A DNA stretch of 36,620 nucleotides from Edaphobacter aggregans DSM 19364 (lineage in GTDB: Bacteria; Acidobacteriota; Terriglobia; Terriglobales; Acidobacteriaceae): assembly GCF_000745965.1 (NCBI RefSeq), contig NZ_JQKI01000060.1, positions 1-36,620 on the forward strand, read 5' to 3'. Shown piece after piece: positions 8,771 through 17,362 of this stretch. The position numbers were made by a program, and so were the translations under genes. Position 1 is the first letter of the stretch. The number at the start of each line of letters is the position of its first letter. The notes below the pieces were generated by a model that had not been told where the DNA came from, made no database searches, and saw nothing but the letters and a program-made list of their open reading frames with translations.

Positions 8771-9295
8771 TCACGCGCTGTGTTTCGCTTCGAGTTCGGC
8801 TAATCGATTGCGCAAATCTCGCAATTCGGCGAAGCCTTTGGTATCGTCGCGAATCACGGCCACTAGTCCTGTTACCCTTCGTTGCGGCCCGAGGAGCAAC
8901 CCGACCGTAAATGCGATGGACAAGGTTCGTCCGTCTTTGTGCATGGCTGGAACTCGCAGCACGTCGTGCTGGTACCGCGTCTGCCCAGTCGCTATGGTTC
9001 GTTCGTAACCGGCCCAGTGACGCTCTCGCAAACGCTCCGGAATGATGAGATCGAGCGAGGTTCCGATCGCCTCAGCCAGAGTGAATCCGAAAAGACGCTC
9101 GGCCGCGGCGTTCCAAAACCTGATTACACCGTCACCGTCGCAGATGACGACTGCATCGCCGAGTGCCTCCACTAATTGCTGGCAGCCGACAAACGTTTCC
9201 AGATTGCTAGTCGTTATCCCGCTACCTGCGGAACCGACGTCCGTTTCACGAAGCATGTCCACTTCGTTTTCTGCTTCTCGTTTGTTCGTAAGCAT
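8771..9295 (-). CDS. Stand-alone PAS-domain protein in the oxalate operon
   Basis: This 174-residue cytoplasmic protein consists of one PAS domain (about residues 35-155), seen in EALGDAVVICDGDGVIRFWN, AAERLFGFTLAEAIG, LIIPERLRERHWAGYERTI and LVAVIRDDTK. It ends in a short coiled coil, LRDLRNRLAELEAKHSA. There is no kinase, cyclase or DNA-binding output domain, so it must act as a sensor or adaptor through a partner. It sits between frc (128 bp upstream) and oxc (60 bp downstream). This suggests that it senses a metabolite or redox state linked to oxalate breakdown, or modulates these enzymes. The PAS core resembles that of the histidine kinase at 15389 in its 'IPER.R.RH' segment. The ligand is unknown. 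Confidence 0.85.
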   Translation of the reverse strand: MLTNKREAENEVDMLRETDVGSAGSGITTSNLETFVGCQQLVEALGDAVVICDGDGVIRFWNAAAERLFGFTLAEAIGTSLDLIIPERLRERHWAGYERTIATGQTRYQHDVLRVPAMHKDGRTLSIAFTVGLLLGPQRRVTGLVAVIRDDTKGFAELRDLRNRLAELEAKHSA

Positions 9296-9422
9296 GGAGT
9301 GTCTCTCTTCGATTTGTTCACGTTGGGCTCTGATCTATCCGACCGATGCCCCTGGAAAGTCGGGGATGGTCAGATCCACCGAGTTTTCCAGTGCGTCGGC
9401 CAGCTCTTTTACAGTTGTCCCA

Positions 9423-10736
9423 TCACTTCTGAGAAAGCACAGGCTCTTTGGACTCGGACTTGGGCTTGGAGTCGATCCCCGTCGACCCGACCACGTTCCC
9501 TTCGTGCAGCTTGACGATCTGGTCTTTGCTGTAGCCGAGCTCACGCAGCACCTCGTCGGTGTGCTCGCCCAGGAGCGGCGCGCTCTTGACCTCGGGCGTG
9601 AAGGCCGAAAACTTCATCGGGCAGCCGACGGTCCAGTACGAGCCGCGCGTCTTGTGCGGGACCTCGACGACGGTCCCGTTGCTCTGCAGGAACGCGTCGT
9701 GCTTGAGTTCCTTCGTGGACAGCACCGGCGAGCACGGCACCTCGAACTTGCTAAAGTAGTCGACGGCCTCGTACTTGGTCTTGTCCGCGAGAAACTTCTC
9801 GATCTCCGCGAAGATGTCGAAGATGTGGGGCTGTCGCGCCTTGGCCGTGGCGTACTTCGGGTCGTTCGCCCATTCCGGATGCCCGATAGCCTCGGCGGTT
9901 CGCACCCAGTTCGAACCCTGGATCGTGAAGTAGATGTAGGCGTTGGGGTCGGTCTCCCAGCCTTTGCACTTGAGCACCCAGCCAGGCTGGCCACCGCCGC
10001 CGGCGTTGCCGCCGCGCGGGACGGCGTCGCCGAACGTGCCGTTGGGGTACTGCGGGTACTCCTCCAGGTAGCCGACGCGCTCGAGCCGCTCCTGGTCGCG
10101 GAGCTTGACGCGGGTGAGATTCAGCACCGCTTCCTGCATGGACATGAACACCCTCTGGCCCTTGCCGGTCTTTTCACGCTGCATGAGGGCGGCGAGGATG
10201 CCGATCAAGAGGTGCATGCCGGTGTTGCTGTCGCCGAGCGCGGAGCCGGCGACCGTCGGCGGGCCGTCCCAGAAGCCCGTCGTCGAGGCGGCGCCGCCAG
10301 CGCACTGGGCCACGTTTTCGTACGCCTTGACGTCGGTGAAGGGCGAGCCATCGGGGAAGCCCTTGACCACGCCGAAGATCAGGCGCGGGTTGAGCTCATG
10401 GATATGCTCCCAGGTGAAGCCCTGGCGGTCGAGCGCGCCCGGCGCCATGTTTTCGACCATCACGTCGGAGCGACGGATCAGCTCCTCCAGGATCGCCTTG
10501 CCTTCGGGCGTCTTGGAATCGATTTCGAGCGACCGCTTGTTGCTGTTGACCATGGTGAAGTACAGCGCGTCCACGTTCGGGATGTCGCGCAACTGGATTC
10601 GGGTGTTGTCTCCGGTGTGCATGCGCTCGACTTTCAGGACCTCGGCGCCCAACCACGCCATTAACTGCGTACACGACGGTCCGGACTGCACTCCCGTGTA
10701 GTCGATGACTTTGATTCCTTCAAGAGGTAAACTCAT
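9423..10736 (-). CDS. frc: Formyl-CoA:oxalate CoA-transferase
   Basis: This 437-residue class III CoA-transferase moves CoA from formyl-CoA to oxalate and so feeds Oxc. Counting from ATG 10736, Gln17 lies in YTGVQSGPSCTQ and the catalytic Asp is residue 169 in GSALGDSNTGMHL. That is exactly the numbering of the Oxalobacter enzyme. The flexible glycine loop GGNAGGGGQPGW is at about 243-253. The start has AAGGAG 9 nt upstream; the GTG at 10742 is too close to that site. The last 25 residues (after HEGNVVGSTG) are a polar tail rich in Lys, Ser and Glu. It is the first gene of the minus-strand oxalate cluster, with the shared 55-bp element 53 bp upstream. GC and codon choice look richer in G/C than in oxc, hinting at a different history. 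Confidence 0.96.
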   Translation of the reverse strand: MSLPLEGIKVIDYTGVQSGPSCTQLMAWLGAEVLKVERMHTGDNTRIQLRDIPNVDALYFTMVNSNKRSLEIDSKTPEGKAILEELIRRSDVMVENMAPGALDRQGFTWEHIHELNPRLIFGVVKGFPDGSPFTDVKAYENVAQCAGGAASTTGFWDGPPTVAGSALGDSNTGMHLLIGILAALMQREKTGKGQRVFMSMQEAVLNLTRVKLRDQERLERVGYLEEYPQYPNGTFGDAVPRGGNAGGGGQPGWVLKCKGWETDPNAYIYFTIQGSNWVRTAEAIGHPEWANDPKYATAKARQPHIFDIFAEIEKFLADKTKYEAVDYFSKFEVPCSPVLSTKELKHDAFLQSNGTVVEVPHKTRGSYWTVGCPMKFSAFTPEVKSAPLLGEHTDEVLRELGYSKDQIVKLHEGNVVGSTGIDSKPKSESKEPVLSQK

Positions 10737-10788
10737 AATCACAATCTCCTTTTGTTTTCTCAGTTCTCAGCGAGCGGGCTATATGCAC

Positions 10789-10843
10789 ATTCGCACGTTG
10801 CTCTAATCTCGGGAATGTGAGCAACGGCTAGCTCACAGTGATT
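10789..10843 (-). promoter_or_regulatory. Shared upstream element, copy 2 (frc promoter region)
   Basis: This is the second copy of the block at 3559-3613. Here it contains a perfect dyad, GTGAGC at 10817-10822 and GCTCAC at 10831-10836 around the spacer AACGGCTA. In copy 1 the spacer is identical but only three of six arm pairs are kept. The element ends 53 bp before the frc start, and TATAGC just downstream could serve as a -10. I infer a regulator site for the oxalate operon. Confidence 0.7.
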
Positions 10844-10858
10844 GAGCCGGAGCCAATG

Positions 10859-11160
10859 TCATCTCCTTGACTGGTGACACTTGGGCCTGAACGTCGTCAT
10901 TTTGAAGGGAGCATAAGGACGCCCCTTGCGCACATCCGGGGATCCGATTTGGTTGACTGGAGTGACTCCGCGTAAGCCAAATCTCGCGTCGAACACGAGT
11001 AGGGCAAGCACGTGACTAGACGTCGTTGCGACCGGGCGCTCGGCCATCTTGCGCGTTCCTGCGTGTTTGAACGAGAGTGCTTAACTTCGCAGAAAGATCA
11101 TGCGCGAGTCCTTGCAGTGCCCGGCCTGAAATGAGCCAAATGCAGAGAGAGAATTTTGTC
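10859..11160. other. Gene-free stretch between the frc promoter and an IS3 remnant
   Basis: No open frame here has recognisable homology. A 62-codon minus-strand frame at 10859-11047 starts MAERPVATTSSHVLALLVFD but lacks a ribosome site and any motif I know. The stretch probably represents the left side of the decayed IS element or the junction of the oxalate island with the thi locus. Confidence 0.4.
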
Positions 11161-11167
11161 TAGGAGC

Positions 11168-11543
11168 ATTTGGAGCACATCCGATCCGACAACGGACCTG
11201 AGTTCGTAGCCAAAGAACCGCGTCAGTGGTTGGCAGCAACCGGCGCGAAAACGCTGTAAATCGAACCCGGTTCTCCGTGTGAGAACGGTTGCTAATCGTT
11301 CAAATCAAAACTGCGAGACGAGTTCCTGAACGGGGAGATATTTACTCGCTGAAGGAACTGCAGGTGTTGGCCGAGCGCTGGCGCACTCACTACAACAACA
11401 CCGTCCGACCGCACTCCTCGTCGGGATATAAACCACTCGCGCCAGAGGCGTGGCTGACAAACAGCACGGGGCATGGAGAAGTGGAAACCGCTACGCGCTT
11501 TCCACTTCTCCACCAGTCGTCATCGATACACTTCCCCATGTGA
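11168..11543 (+). pseudogene. IS3-family (IS407-like) transposase OrfB, 3' remnant
   Basis: The plus strand encodes the end of an rve-type DDE integrase core. HIRSDNGPEFVAK contains the second catalytic Asp region, and ATGAKTL, IEPGSPCENG and LRDEFLNGEIF follow in one frame. After a frame change near 11340, YSLKELQVLAERWRTHYNN and RPHSSSGYKPLAPEAW continue. The first frame carries two in-frame stops (after GAKTL and after CENGC). The N-terminal half and OrfA are missing. It cannot encode an active transposase. It marks the boundary between the oxalate cluster and thiC. Confidence 0.88.
11475..11513. repeat. Inverted repeat at the end of the IS3 remnant
   Basis: TGGAGAAGTGGAAA at 11475-11488 and its exact reverse complement TTTCCACTTCTCCA at 11500-11513 flank an 11-nt loop. 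It overlaps the tail of the transposase frame and ends just before the thiC stop codon (11520). There is no T-run, so it is more likely an IS-end structure than an intrinsic terminator, though it could stabilise the thiC transcript end. Confidence 0.7.
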
Positions 11544-13370
11544 TTCGCGGAATTCGCGCGCCTTCCCCGCCATGCCTTCTTTCACGTCGCAGGCATACGT
11601 ATCGCGAATTTCCTGTGTGATTTTCATAGAGCAAAACTTGGGTCCGCACATCGAGCAGAAATGCGCCGTCTTTGCTGCCTCATGGGGAAGTGTTTCGTCG
11701 TGATACTCTCTTGCGCGCTCGGGATCCAGGCTCAGGTTGAACTGGTCTTGCCAGCGGAATTCGAATCTCGCCTTCGAGAGCGCGTTATCGCGCAACTGCG
11801 CTCCAGGCCACCCCTTTGCCAGATCTGCCGCATGTGCAGCAATCTTGTAGGTGACGACTCCGCTCCGCACGTCCTCCTTGTCAGGAAGACCAAGGTGTTC
11901 CTTCGGCGTGACGTAGCACAGCATGGAGGTGCCATACCAACCGATCTGCGCAGCACCAATGGCACTAGTGATGTGGTCATACCCTGGAGCAATGTCGGTG
12001 ACCAAGGGACCCAATGTGTAGAATGGCGCCTCCATACAGTGCCGCAGCTCCTCAGTCATGTTCTGTTCGATCAGTTGCATTGGAATATGCCCGGGACCTT
12101 CGATCATCACCTGCACGTCATGCTCCCAGGCCTTTGCTGTGAGTTCGCCCAGCGTCCGCAACTCTGCAAACTGCGCCTCGTCGTTGGCGTCGTACACTGA
12201 GCCTGGCCGCAAGCCATCGCCCAGGCTGAACGATACGTCGTACGCTTTCATGATTTCGCATATCTCATCGAAGTGCGTATAGAGGAAGTTCTCCTCGTGA
12301 TGTGCCAGGCACCACTTGGCCATGATGGACCCGCCGCGGGAAACGATACCTGTCATCCTGGAGGCAGTCAGCGGAATCCACGGCAGGCGTACTCCTGCAT
12401 GCAGGGTGAAGTAATCGACGCCTTGCTCCGCCTGCTCAATCAGCGTATCGCGGACGAGTATCCACGTGAGTTCTTCGGCACGGCCCCCGACCTTCTCGAG
12501 AGCCTGATAGATGGGAACCGTACCAATGGGAACCGGCGCATTACGCAGAATCCATTCACGCGTCTCGTGAATGTGCTTCCCGGTGGAGAGATCCATGATG
12601 GTATCCGCTCCCCAATGGATGCCCCACACCATTTTGTCGACCTCGTCAGCCAACGAGGAGGCCACCGCCGAGTTTCCAATGTTTCCATTGATCTTCACCT
12701 TGAAGTTGCGGCCAATGATCATCGGCTCCAACTCCGGATGATTGATGTTGGCCGGTATGATGGCGCGGCCTGCGGCTACTTCATCACGCACGAATTCCGG
12801 AGTGATCTCCGTAGCAAGCCGGGCTCCGAACTCCTTGCCCGGGTGCGCGCGTAGGAGTGCCGCGTAAGCCGAGTCCCGCTGCAACTCATGCAGCTTCATT
12901 GATTCCCCGCAGTGCGACAAACTCCATCTCTGGAGTCACGATTCCTTTGCGGGCGTAGTGCGCCTGCGATACATTACGTCGCGTCGCGGCAGTGCGCGCC
13001 GCGGACGTGTTTGTGCAGGAAAGCGGATCTCGTGGGTCAGCAAATCGTTAGCGGGTTGCCGCCCGTACCCCGAGGTCGATCCGCTCAGAACCTCAGTGTC
13101 TCCTCGCTCGCTGATCCATGCTCGACGGAGCTTGGGTAGGCCTTGTGCCAAGTCAATGATGCAATCTGGATTACTGAACGGCCCCGAACTGTCGTACACG
13201 GGAACGGGCGGGTTCTCTTCAACGCCTCGGGAGTGGTGTGTCGGGGAAAGTGTGATCTCCCGGTACGGTACGCGGAGATCCGGGCGGCTTCCCTGAATGT
13301 ACTTTTTTTGCGAGGCTGGAAAGGCAGTGGGCAGACGAAGCGAAGAGAATGTAGAGGCAGTCTCCCGCAT
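11520..13370 (-). pseudogene. thiC: thiC (HMP-phosphate synthase) with two frameshifts
   Basis: ThiC is the radical-SAM enzyme that makes the thiamin pyrimidine from AIR. The N-terminal domain begins at ATG 13370 behind AGGAGGGATC. It reads IQGSRPDLRVPYREI, ENPPVPVYDSSGPF, LPKLRRAWISERGDTE in frame one. The middle piece, NVSQAHYARKGIVTPEMEFV, lies in a second frame (about 12910-12985). The catalytic body from MKLHELQRDS onward (12897-11520) is in a third frame. It includes GRAIIPANINHPELEPMIIG, MIEGPGHIPM and the C-terminal cluster motif CSMCGPKFCSMK (CX2CX4C). The second shift equals one extra G in a GGGG run, which could be a sequencing error. The first shift, near 12985, needs +1 or -2 and is not in a long homopolymer. 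All conserved parts are present, so either recent inactivation or assembly error is possible. Confidence 0.88.
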
Positions 13371-13440
13371 GTGATCCCTCCTACTTAGTCGTAAAACAGG
13401 AGGGTCATGCTATCCATATAAGCTGGAAACGCATACAGCC

Positions 13441-13518
13441 TTGAATCTTCCCACGCCGGTATTGCCCGGATCGGGTTCAAAGGGTATTTCTCAGCCCTAG
13501 TACGTAGAGCACCCCTGG
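13441..13518 (-). promoter_or_regulatory. TPP riboswitch (THI element) upstream of thiC
   Basis: On the minus strand the conserved THI-box segments appear in order. GGGGTGC (rc of 13509-13515) is followed by GGGCTGAGAAATACCC, in which CTGAGA is the pyrimidine-binding helix. Then come TGAACCCGATCCGG, CAATACCGGCGTGGG and the closing stem. This is the thiamin-pyrophosphate aptamer. It ends about 70 nt before the thiC start, as expected for translational or transcriptional control of thiC. The aptamer looks intact even though the downstream gene is frameshifted. Confidence 0.93.
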
Positions 13519-13629
13519 TTCACTGTGGCCATTTAATCATGTGCGTTGAGTGCTGAAAATTACATGAATATGTGATTGCTCGCCCATCGATTGATTGCTA
13601 CTCTCAGACTGTCGTGACGTTCAGCCGGA

Positions 13630-13758
13630 ATGACGGGAAAGCTTCCCGTGGCCAACATCATCGGCGGTGGTTTTGGAGGATTGGCCGCAGCCAAGCCCCG
13701 ATGTTATTTCAAAAAAAACCTTCTACCTTTCGCTATCGACCGTAATGACGAGCTGTAG
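13630..13758 (+). pseudogene. Stub of an NDH-2-type FAD/NAD oxidoreductase
   Basis: From ATG 13630 the frame reads MTGKLPVANIIGGGFGGLAA and later LLPFAIDRNDEL before a stop. The Rossmann motif 'IIGGGFGGLAAAK' followed closely by a 'ID+ND' strand is typical of the N-terminus of type II NADH dehydrogenases. Nothing of the remaining 380 or so residues follows, so this is a 42-codon remnant with no function expected. Confidence 0.5.
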
Positions 13759-13952
13759 GACATCGATGGCATTCAACAGATCGCGAAATTACTTCATGAC
13801 ATAGGCTCTTGATAGCCCCGACCATCGGAACCCATCTCGACAGCCGGTCACAACCACAATCTCTTCGAGTAAGTCACAATCTCGCTTTTGAAAATGAGGA
13901 ACCGGACAGGAGAATGTCATGTCCGGAACTGTTATTCAATAGGGGAGGGGAA

Positions 13953-15398
13953 GTGAAAGAGATCCTCATTGTCGATGACATGCGCCAAAATCGCGAACTA
14001 ATACGCGAATCGCTCAACAACTTGGGTTATCGGCTCTTCGAGGCCGAGAACGCAAACGATGCCATGCGAATGATGCAGATCAGCGCTGTGGACCTGGTCA
14101 TCTCCGACGTGCGAATGCCTGGGCGTTCCGGGATCGAACTTGTACGGCAAATGCGGAGCGAACACCCCGACACGACCGTTGTCCTCATCACCGCATTTAG
14201 CTCTGTAGGTGGCGCAGTCGATGCTATGAGGGCCGGAGCATACGATTACGTCACCCGCCCTGTAACTCCTGGCGACCTGCGTTGCTTGGTGAAGTGTGCT
14301 CTGGAGGCAGGAGCAAGAGGGAAAGAAAATTCCGCCGGCGGGGATGCACTGGATTTGAAATATGGATTTGAAGATATGCTGGGTCAATCCCGCGCCCTGC
14401 GTCAAACGCTACAACAAGCTGCGAAGGTAGCGCCAACGAACGCGACCCTCCTCATCCAGGGCGAGACGGGGACAGGCAAGGAACTTCTGGCCCGTGGCAT
14501 TCACGCGCGCAGCAACCGCAGCGCGAAACCATTTGTGACCGTAAACTGTGGAGCAATTCCGAGGGATCTTATCGAGGCCACCCTGTTCGGACACGTAAGA
14601 GGCTCCTTTACAGGCGCCGTTATGGACAGGAGAGGCAAGGTTGAATGCGCAAACAGAGGGACCCTGTTTCTCGATGAGATTGGGGAATTCCCGCTGGATT
14701 CGCAGGCCAAGTTGTTGCGCCTCCTGCAACAGGGAGAGATTGAGAAGGTCGGTGAACCATCGAGCACGCGGGTCGATGTGAGAATCGTCGCCGCGACCCA
14801 TCGTTGCCTGCATACGATGGTAGAAAACGGCGCCTTTCGTGAGGATCTTTATTATCGGCTCAACGTTGTCCCGCTCAAACTGCCTGCGTTGCGGGAGCGC
14901 ATAGAAGATGTTCCAGAACTCGTACGGTTTCTCTTCAAGCGAAGTTGCAGCAAGCATGGGCTGCGTGGCGTTGTGCTTCCTGAGCATTTGCTCAGCCGTT
15001 TTATGGCCTACTCTTGGCCGGGAAACATCCGCGAACTGGAGAATACTGTAGAACGCATTGCGCTTCTTGCCGGCGGACCCGAAATCGCATTAACCGACCT
15101 GCCGGAATTCCTCGGAGATGGCAGCGACCCCAACCTGATTCTCCCGCCCAACGGAATCAATCTGGACAGCCTCCAGCGTCACCTGCTCCACAGGGCCCTG
15201 GAAAGATGCAAATGGAACCAATCTCAGGCTGCGCGGCTTCTTGGTCTCAGCCGGAAGACGCTGATCTATCGGATCCGCAAGTATCAGCTCTGGCCAACCC
15301 GTGGCGCACTGCAAAGCGGCGCTTGTGAAATGATAACGGAAGGAAAAGATCAGCTCGTGCTAGACAAAGAAGTACCTGAGGGAACGATATGTCCTTAG
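13953..15398 (+). CDS. NtrC-family sigma-54 activator (response regulator)
   Basis: This protein of about 481 residues has a receiver domain (1-115; phospho-acceptor Asp52 in ISDVRMPG) and an AAA+ domain. The AAA+ domain has Walker A GETGTGKE at 170-177 and Walker B GTLFLDEIGE at 236-245. A Fis-type helix-turn-helix (NQSQAARLLGLSRKTLIYRI) lies near the C-terminus. It activates RNA polymerase with sigma-54. Two deviations stand out. The sigma-54-contacting loop reads GSFTGA instead of GAFTGA, and the conserved receiver lysine before proline is arginine (TRPV). GTG 13953 with AGGGGAGGGG upstream gives a family-like N-terminus; ATG 13914 is an alternative adding 13 residues. It overlaps the kinase gene by 10 bp. 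Confidence 0.93.
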   Translation: MKEILIVDDMRQNRELIRESLNNLGYRLFEAENANDAMRMMQISAVDLVISDVRMPGRSGIELVRQMRSEHPDTTVVLITAFSSVGGAVDAMRAGAYDYVTRPVTPGDLRCLVKCALEAGARGKENSAGGDALDLKYGFEDMLGQSRALRQTLQQAAKVAPTNATLLIQGETGTGKELLARGIHARSNRSAKPFVTVNCGAIPRDLIEATLFGHVRGSFTGAVMDRRGKVECANRGTLFLDEIGEFPLDSQAKLLRLLQQGEIEKVGEPSSTRVDVRIVAATHRCLHTMVENGAFREDLYYRLNVVPLKLPALRERIEDVPELVRFLFKRSCSKHGLRGVVLPEHLLSRFMAYSWPGNIRELENTVERIALLAGGPEIALTDLPEFLGDGSDPNLILPPNGINLDSLQRHLLHRALERCKWNQSQAARLLGLSRKTLIYRIRKYQLWPTRGALQSGACEMITEGKDQLVLDKEVPEGTICP

Positions 15399-16591
15399 AT
15401 TCCTGCAGGCCATCTTTCTCTCTCGGCACCGAAAGCCGCTATCAACGACTTCTCGAAGCCGCGCCCGATGCCATCCTCGAGATCGATAGCTCTGGGAAAA
15501 TTGTCCTAATTAACTCCCAAGTAGAGAAGCTCTTTGGATACAGGCGAGAGGAACTGCTGGGCGAAGTGGTCGAAATCCTCATTCCGGAGCGATTTAGGAA
15601 GCGCCACCCAGCTCACCGGGCTGGATATTGCGCCCACCCGGTCATTCGTCCGATGGGTTCGGGACTCGATCTCTGGGCGCGACGCGCAGATGGAACGGAA
15701 TTCGCGGTCGATATCAATTTGAGTCCGTTCAGCGGCGAGTCGGGCCTGGGAGTCATTTGTGTCATTCGCGACGTTTCTGATCGCAAGGCGGTCGAGGAGC
15801 AGGTCAGGCTGCTCAATTTAAGTCTTGAACAACGAACCCGGGAGCTAGCCACCACAAATGCGGAGCTGGAAAATCGTAATCTCGAGGTGGAAAAGGCCAA
15901 CCGGCGAAAAAGCAACTTTCTGGCGACCATGAGCCACGAGCTCCGCACACCTCTCAATGTAATCATCGGCTTCTCAGACTTGCTTGCCGAGCAGACTGCC
16001 GGACCTCTGAACCAGAAACAGCGACAGTTTGTTAGTCACATCAAGGAGAGTTCGCGGCACCTGCTCGCGCTGGTCGACGATATTCTTGATCTGTCGAAGA
16101 TCGAAGCTGGCCACTTGGAGCTGAAGTATGAAAGCTTCTCTCTGAATACTGCTGCTTCCGAGGTCCTAGCAACAGTGCGCCCGCTGGCTGAAGCGAAGCA
16201 GATCCAACTGGAAACCGAGTTTCCTGAGGAGATCACCATGTTCGCGGACAACCTACGGCTGAAGCAGGTGCTCTACAACCTTCTAACAAATGCGATTAAA
16301 TTCACTTCTGAGAAAGGAAACGTCTGCCTGATTACTGAGTCCGAGCGAGCTTTCGTGAAACTCTCCGTAATCGATACAGGGGTCGGAATACCGTACGAGG
16401 AGCACGAATCCATCTTCGAGGCATTTCATCAAGTTTCGACCACGGCGCCCCGCTCACATGAGGGAACTGGCCTCGGTCTCTCGATTACGAAGCTGCTTAT
16501 CGAACAGCACGGAGGAAGAATCTGGGTGGAGAGCGAGCCCGGCATGGGAAGTCGGTTTCATGTGACACTTCCTCTCAAGACGAACTCGTGA
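15389..16591 (+). CDS. PAS-domain hybrid-free histidine kinase
   Basis: This 400-residue soluble sensor kinase has one PAS domain (about 18-130), a coiled coil (132-175), a HisKA dimerisation domain with His183 in MSHELRTPLN, and an HATPase_c domain. The ATPase boxes are N (NLLTNAIKF), G1 (DTGVGIP), F and G2 (GTGLGLSI). No membrane segment or signal peptide is present, so it senses a cytoplasmic signal. Its start lies inside the end of the sigma-54 activator gene, and the next gene follows directly. It is therefore the likely phosphodonor for both receivers in this three-gene operon. The stimulus is unknown; the PAS 'IPERFRKRH' segment resembles that of the oxalate-operon PAS protein. Confidence 0.94.
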   Translation: MSLDSCRPSFSLGTESRYQRLLEAAPDAILEIDSSGKIVLINSQVEKLFGYRREELLGEVVEILIPERFRKRHPAHRAGYCAHPVIRPMGSGLDLWARRADGTEFAVDINLSPFSGESGLGVICVIRDVSDRKAVEEQVRLLNLSLEQRTRELATTNAELENRNLEVEKANRRKSNFLATMSHELRTPLNVIIGFSDLLAEQTAGPLNQKQRQFVSHIKESSRHLLALVDDILDLSKIEAGHLELKYESFSLNTAASEVLATVRPLAEAKQIQLETEFPEEITMFADNLRLKQVLYNLLTNAIKFTSEKGNVCLITESERAFVKLSVIDTGVGIPYEEHESIFEAFHQVSTTAPRSHEGTGLGLSITKLLIEQHGGRIWVESEPGMGSRFHVTLPLKTNS

Positions 16592-16623
16592 AAATCTCCT
16601 TGTGCTGTACAAGGTGCCGTAAC

Positions 16624-17004
16624 ATGACAATCCTTTTGGCCGATGACAACGCTGCCAGCCGCGAGCTAATGCGAGAGATACTCGAGGCATGCGGCTACAA
16701 TGTGGCTGAAGCTGCTAATGGCCGCGAGGCTCTTGATCTTATCAGCGAGTCCCCGCCAGACCTTGTCCTCCTCGATTTGCAAATGCCGGTCATGGACGGA
16801 TTCGCGGTAGTCCGCGCCGTCCGCTCTGACGAACGCCTGCGGTTGCTGACTGTAATTGCGCTCACAGCAAGCGCAATGCTAGGAGACAGGGAAAGAGCAA
16901 TCGCCGCTGGATTCGATTCTTATATCGCCAAGCCTATCAGCCTTGAGAACGTTCGTAATCAGATTCGTCAGGTTGCCAAGCATAAATCGGGACGCAGCCT
17001 GTAA
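16624..17004 (+). CDS. Single-domain CheY-like response regulator
   Basis: This 126-residue protein is a lone receiver domain: acidic pair in LLADDNAAS, phospho-acceptor Asp51 in LLDLQMPVMDGF, Thr81 in ALTASAM and Lys103 in YIAKPIS. There is no output domain. It probably acts as a phosphate sink or diffusible signal for the adjacent kinase. ATG 16624 has AAGGTG about 8 nt upstream and gives a normal N-terminus. An upstream GTG at 16588, which overlaps the kinase stop codon, would add 12 cysteine-rich residues not seen in the family. Confidence 0.92.
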   Translation: MTILLADDNAASRELMREILEACGYNVAEAANGREALDLISESPPDLVLLDLQMPVMDGFAVVRAVRSDERLRLLTVIALTASAMLGDRERAIAAGFDSYIAKPISLENVRNQIRQVAKHKSGRSL

Positions 17005-17129
17005 TCATCTCTGCCCGCCCAAGCTCCTGTCCTCCTTCTTTCTCTGCGAGAGCACTTCACGACGCAGTGGAAACCTGCCCGGCCCCAACCTGTTTTGCGC
17101 TGGCTTCGAGCCCAGGCGCGGCGCTGTGT

Positions 17130-17362
17130 AGGAGCCCACGAGCAAGATCGATGTCAACTTTGGAATCTGTATATAAGGGCCGGAGGTGTCGTAGAGTGGC
17201 AGAGCGTTCTGTTCAACCCTGTCGCTGTGTCGTTTCAGAAAGAGAGAGTTCGCGGTAGGGCACCTTCACATCAGCCCGACTGCCGGAAAAGTACCGCTTA
17301 GCCGACGCTGGTAGGACGAGGGCGCGCGAATCTCGGCAACCGTCATTTTTGGTCTTTGACAT
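17130..17362 (-). pseudogene. Second thiC-like 5' fragment
   Basis: An ATG at 17362 with GAGGAATTCA directly upstream opens a 49-codon frame that contains KRYFSGSRADVKVPYRELSL, the N-terminal ThiC-associated motif. The homology continues in a second frame as VEQNALPLYDTSGPY and in a third as TDSKVDIDLARGL, and then stops. The fragment is a different sequence from the thiC copy at 11520-13370, where the equivalents are IQGSRPDLRVPYREI and VPVYDSSGPF. It is therefore not a duplicate of that copy. No TPP riboswitch precedes it. It is clearly non-functional. Confidence 0.72.

Noticed and set aside
10787..10845. Sigma-54 promoter within the shared element
   Set aside because: The segment TGAGCTAGCCGTTGCT places TTGC correctly but lacks the GG of the -24 box, and copy 1 loses the TTGC. 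A dyad operator explains conservation better.
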